A DNA stretch of 23,761 bases from positions 1-23,761 of the forward strand of contig CAZUPR010000021.1 of assembly GCA_964622305.1 (NCBI GenBank), given 5' to 3'. The stretch is from SKKY01 sp964622305. Lineage in GTDB: Bacteria; Bacillota; Peptococcia; Peptococcales; SKKY01. The position numbers were made by a program, and so were the translations under genes. This document shows positions 21,761 to 23,761 of the stretch, piece by piece (position 1 is the first letter of the stretch; each line of letters begins with the position of its first letter). The notes under the pieces were generated by a model that was not told the DNA's origin, ran no database searches, and saw nothing but the letters and a program-made list of their open reading frames with translations.

Positions 21761-23722
21761 TTAAAAAACCACTCCTTTTTCATATATAGTAATCAAATTC
21801 CTTAAATCTTCTATTTCTTTCAAAATTTTCTTTCCTTCATCTGTGTCTTTAATATATTTTCTCTCTGCCTTTTCTACCAGGCGGGTAACAGAAATTATAT
21901 CTTCTTCATTTTTTATAGCCTGGTCTACGGATTCAAAGGGCTGGTGTTCAATTAGCATTAAGCCATAAGAGTTAGAAACCAAAGTATAGCCAGCCAGGCC
22001 TGTTTCTTTTTGGTAAGCCTTGGCAAAGCCGCCATCTATAACAAAAAGTCTGCCACCTGCTTTTATAGCCTCCTCACCCTTTTTTGCTTTAACCGGAACA
22101 TGCCCGGTAATTATTTTTGATTCCAGAGGGTCCAGGCCAAACTCCTCAATTATTTTCAGGCAAAGTTCTTCCGACTCATTAAGGTGAAAATAACTGTTTT
22201 TTCCTTCCTTATGGGTTTCTTTTTCCGCCAGAAAATACCTTTCAAAGGTTGTCATCTTATCCTTGCCAAAAAGAGGAGAAAGAGCTCCCTGCCAGAGATA
22301 CCACATGATATCAGAGCCATAGGAATCAGCCCTTTTTTTCTTGCCTCTGGCAAAATAGAAATCCCTGGCTTCCTTTTCAAAAAACTCAAAAAGCGCCTTT
22401 CCTTTATAGGTCTCTCCTTCATGTTCAATTTCAGCAAAGTCACCCTTTTCGTCCAGGGGCAGGCAGCCATGGAAAAGAAGATTGCCATTATATACCTTAT
22501 AGAAATTTCCCTGGGCAAAAAGGTAGGCAACATGCCTTTGTAAACTTTCACTATTTAAAAAAGCTTTTTCCAGTTTGTCCATAACATCTTTTTCAAACTC
22601 ATTAAGAGCATAGGGATCCCAGGGCTCTACTGTGGGCAAATTCATATCCAGCATCTTATATTTATTTCCATTTAAATCAAGAATCCCCTCTTTAAAATCA
22701 ATCTTGTGCAAAAGCCGCCTTGATTCCATATCATATTGAGGATTTTCTTCTGCATAGCGCCCTTCTAACTTAAATTGAATGATGCTGATAGTCTTGTGCA
22801 TCTTGCTGATGATGTTGATATCCCTTTCCTTGAGAAAATCATTTTCCAGGCGGGGTTTAAAAATATGGCAAGGATCGTCACCATAATACTCACTGGCCAG
22901 TTGTGCCAGAGGCATAAGATTGATACCATATCCATCTTCCAGAATATCCAGATTTCCATAACGGGCTGAAATTCTAATAACATTTGCAATGCAAACCGGT
23001 GAACCTGCTGCAGCCCCCATCCAAAGGATATCATGATTGCCAAACTGAATGTCCACTGAGTGGAAATTCATTAACTGGTCCATAACCAGATGAGGGCCAG
23101 GGCCCCGGTCGTAAATATCTCCTACAATATGGAGATGGTCTACAGACAAAACTTGAATAAGCTCTGACAATTCATAAATAAACTCGTCAACCAGATCATT
23201 TTTTATCATCTCTTCATAGATGCTTTTTATATAATAGTTTTTGTCTTCATCGTAATCTTGTGAAAAAATAAGCTCCGAAAGTAACTCCTGAAAGGGCGGT
23301 GATATCTTATCGACTATACTTTCATTAGTGTATTTATCAGCCAGGTTTTTGGCCAGGCTAATTATAACCGGCAAATATTTATGGTAAACTTGCTGGGCTC
23401 TGCCCTCTGCCTTCATTATTTTTAATTTTCTCTTAGGATAGTAAATTAAGGTTGCCGTTGTCTTAATTTCATCCTCAGTCAATATTTCTGAAAAAAGCTC
23501 TTTAAGCTTAATCTTCAGCTGGCCTGAAGCATTTTTCATCACATGGCTGAAGGCCTCGTGTTCGCCATGGATGTCCGTTAAAAAGTACTCTGTTTTTTTG
23601 GGTAACTGTAAATAGGCCAGCTTCCTGACCAGAGAGCTCTTTGCCTCCTGGAGACCAGGGTATTCTCTGGCAAAAAGCCGCAGATATTTTAGATATTCCT
23701 GACTAAAAGGGGCACTTTTCAT
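21761..23722 (-). CDS. fbp: Fructose-1,6-bisphosphatase class III
   Basis: This enzyme converts fructose 1,6-bisphosphate to fructose 6-phosphate in gluconeogenesis. Class III is the Firmicutes form, unrelated to E. coli Fbp, and is a metallophosphoesterase. The 653 residues (B. subtilis 671) show the metal-binding motifs in order: FLTDIHGEHEAF with Asp50 and His52, GDIYDRG at 201-207, GNHD at 228-231, and a later ITGHVPVKAKKGE. Length and layout are complete. AAGGAGGG stands 6 bases before the ATG. It is the first visible gene of the run fbp-pepA-two unknowns. Only 39 bases precede it in the window, including a possible TATTAT -10 box, so the promoter cannot be judged. Confidence 0.96.
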   Translation of the reverse strand: MKSAPFSQEYLKYLRLFAREYPGLQEAKSSLVRKLAYLQLPKKTEYFLTDIHGEHEAFSHVMKNASGQLKIKLKELFSEILTEDEIKTTATLIYYPKRKLKIMKAEGRAQQVYHKYLPVIISLAKNLADKYTNESIVDKISPPFQELLSELIFSQDYDEDKNYYIKSIYEEMIKNDLVDEFIYELSELIQVLSVDHLHIVGDIYDRGPGPHLVMDQLMNFHSVDIQFGNHDILWMGAAAGSPVCIANVIRISARYGNLDILEDGYGINLMPLAQLASEYYGDDPCHIFKPRLENDFLKERDINIISKMHKTISIIQFKLEGRYAEENPQYDMESRRLLHKIDFKEGILDLNGNKYKMLDMNLPTVEPWDPYALNEFEKDVMDKLEKAFLNSESLQRHVAYLFAQGNFYKVYNGNLLFHGCLPLDEKGDFAEIEHEGETYKGKALFEFFEKEARDFYFARGKKKRADSYGSDIMWYLWQGALSPLFGKDKMTTFERYFLAEKETHKEGKNSYFHLNESEELCLKIIEEFGLDPLESKIITGHVPVKAKKGEEAIKAGGRLFVIDGGFAKAYQKETGLAGYTLVSNSYGLMLIEHQPFESVDQAIKNEEDIISVTRLVEKAERKYIKDTDEGKKILKEIEDLRNLITIYEKGVVF

Positions 23723-23761
23723 GATAATCCCTCCTTAAAAAAATAATACCCTATCTTTGAT

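Noticed and set aside
1..23761. CRISPR arrays, insertion sequences, prophage or defence genes
   Set aside because: Gene content is housekeeping throughout, intergenic gaps are short, and no regularly spaced repeats or transposase motifs are seen.

Overview
The window reads as a stretch of a low-GC, anaerobic Firmicutes genome, most likely class Clostridia. The indications are a clostridial 2[4Fe-4S] ferredoxin, a class II superoxide reductase, a class III (Firmicutes-type) fructose-1,6-bisphosphatase, WhiA, strong AGGAGG-type ribosome binding sites and several TTG/GTG starts. I cannot name a genus. It is mostly housekeeping chromosome: I see no insertion sequence, prophage, integrase or CRISPR array. 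One 100-base run of N (6010-6109) interrupts uvrA and is an assembly gap.

Layout, left to right. Almost everything is on the minus strand, so transcription runs right to left. Positions 1-40 hold the 5' half of a tRNA-Ser(CGA) cut by the window edge, directly behind a ferredoxin gene (59-229) that has its own candidate promoter inside the end of whiA. Next is a tightly packed block transcribed as uvrB-uvrA-uvrC-Cof-type HAD phosphatase-rapZ-whiA (9400 down to 264). Upstream of it, behind a clear terminator, lies ftsE-ftsX-S41 peptidase (12224 down to 9473). A plus-strand lytic transglycosylase gene (12414-13073) diverges from ftsE and converges on prfB. Then comes a run transcribed as LOG-family protein-trmB-secA-prfB (17991 down to 13086). 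Release factor 2 keeps its programmed +1 frameshift. A plus-strand superoxide reductase gene (18095-18466) diverges from the LOG gene and converges on the last block, transcribed as fbp-pepA-two unrecognised coiled-coil proteins (23722 down to 18491).

How the genes fit together. UvrABC is the complete nucleotide excision repair incision system. FtsEX, the S41 peptidase and the lytic transglycosylase belong to cell wall remodelling around division and growth. SecA, RF2 and TrmB serve secretion, translation termination and tRNA modification. Superoxide reductase is an anaerobe's oxygen defence. Fbp is gluconeogenic and PepA is peptide-degrading.

The least explained part is the pair at 18491-20273: a small soluble coiled-coil protein with a faint FliD-like C-terminal pattern, and a membrane-anchored coiled-coil protein with an internal repeat. 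Other points worth a look are what the usual neighbourhoods lack here (no yvcK between rapZ and whiA; no murein hydrolase or activator between ftsX and the S41 peptidase), a near-symmetric divergent promoter at 18037-18066, and two bidirectional terminators built partly from the last codons of genes.
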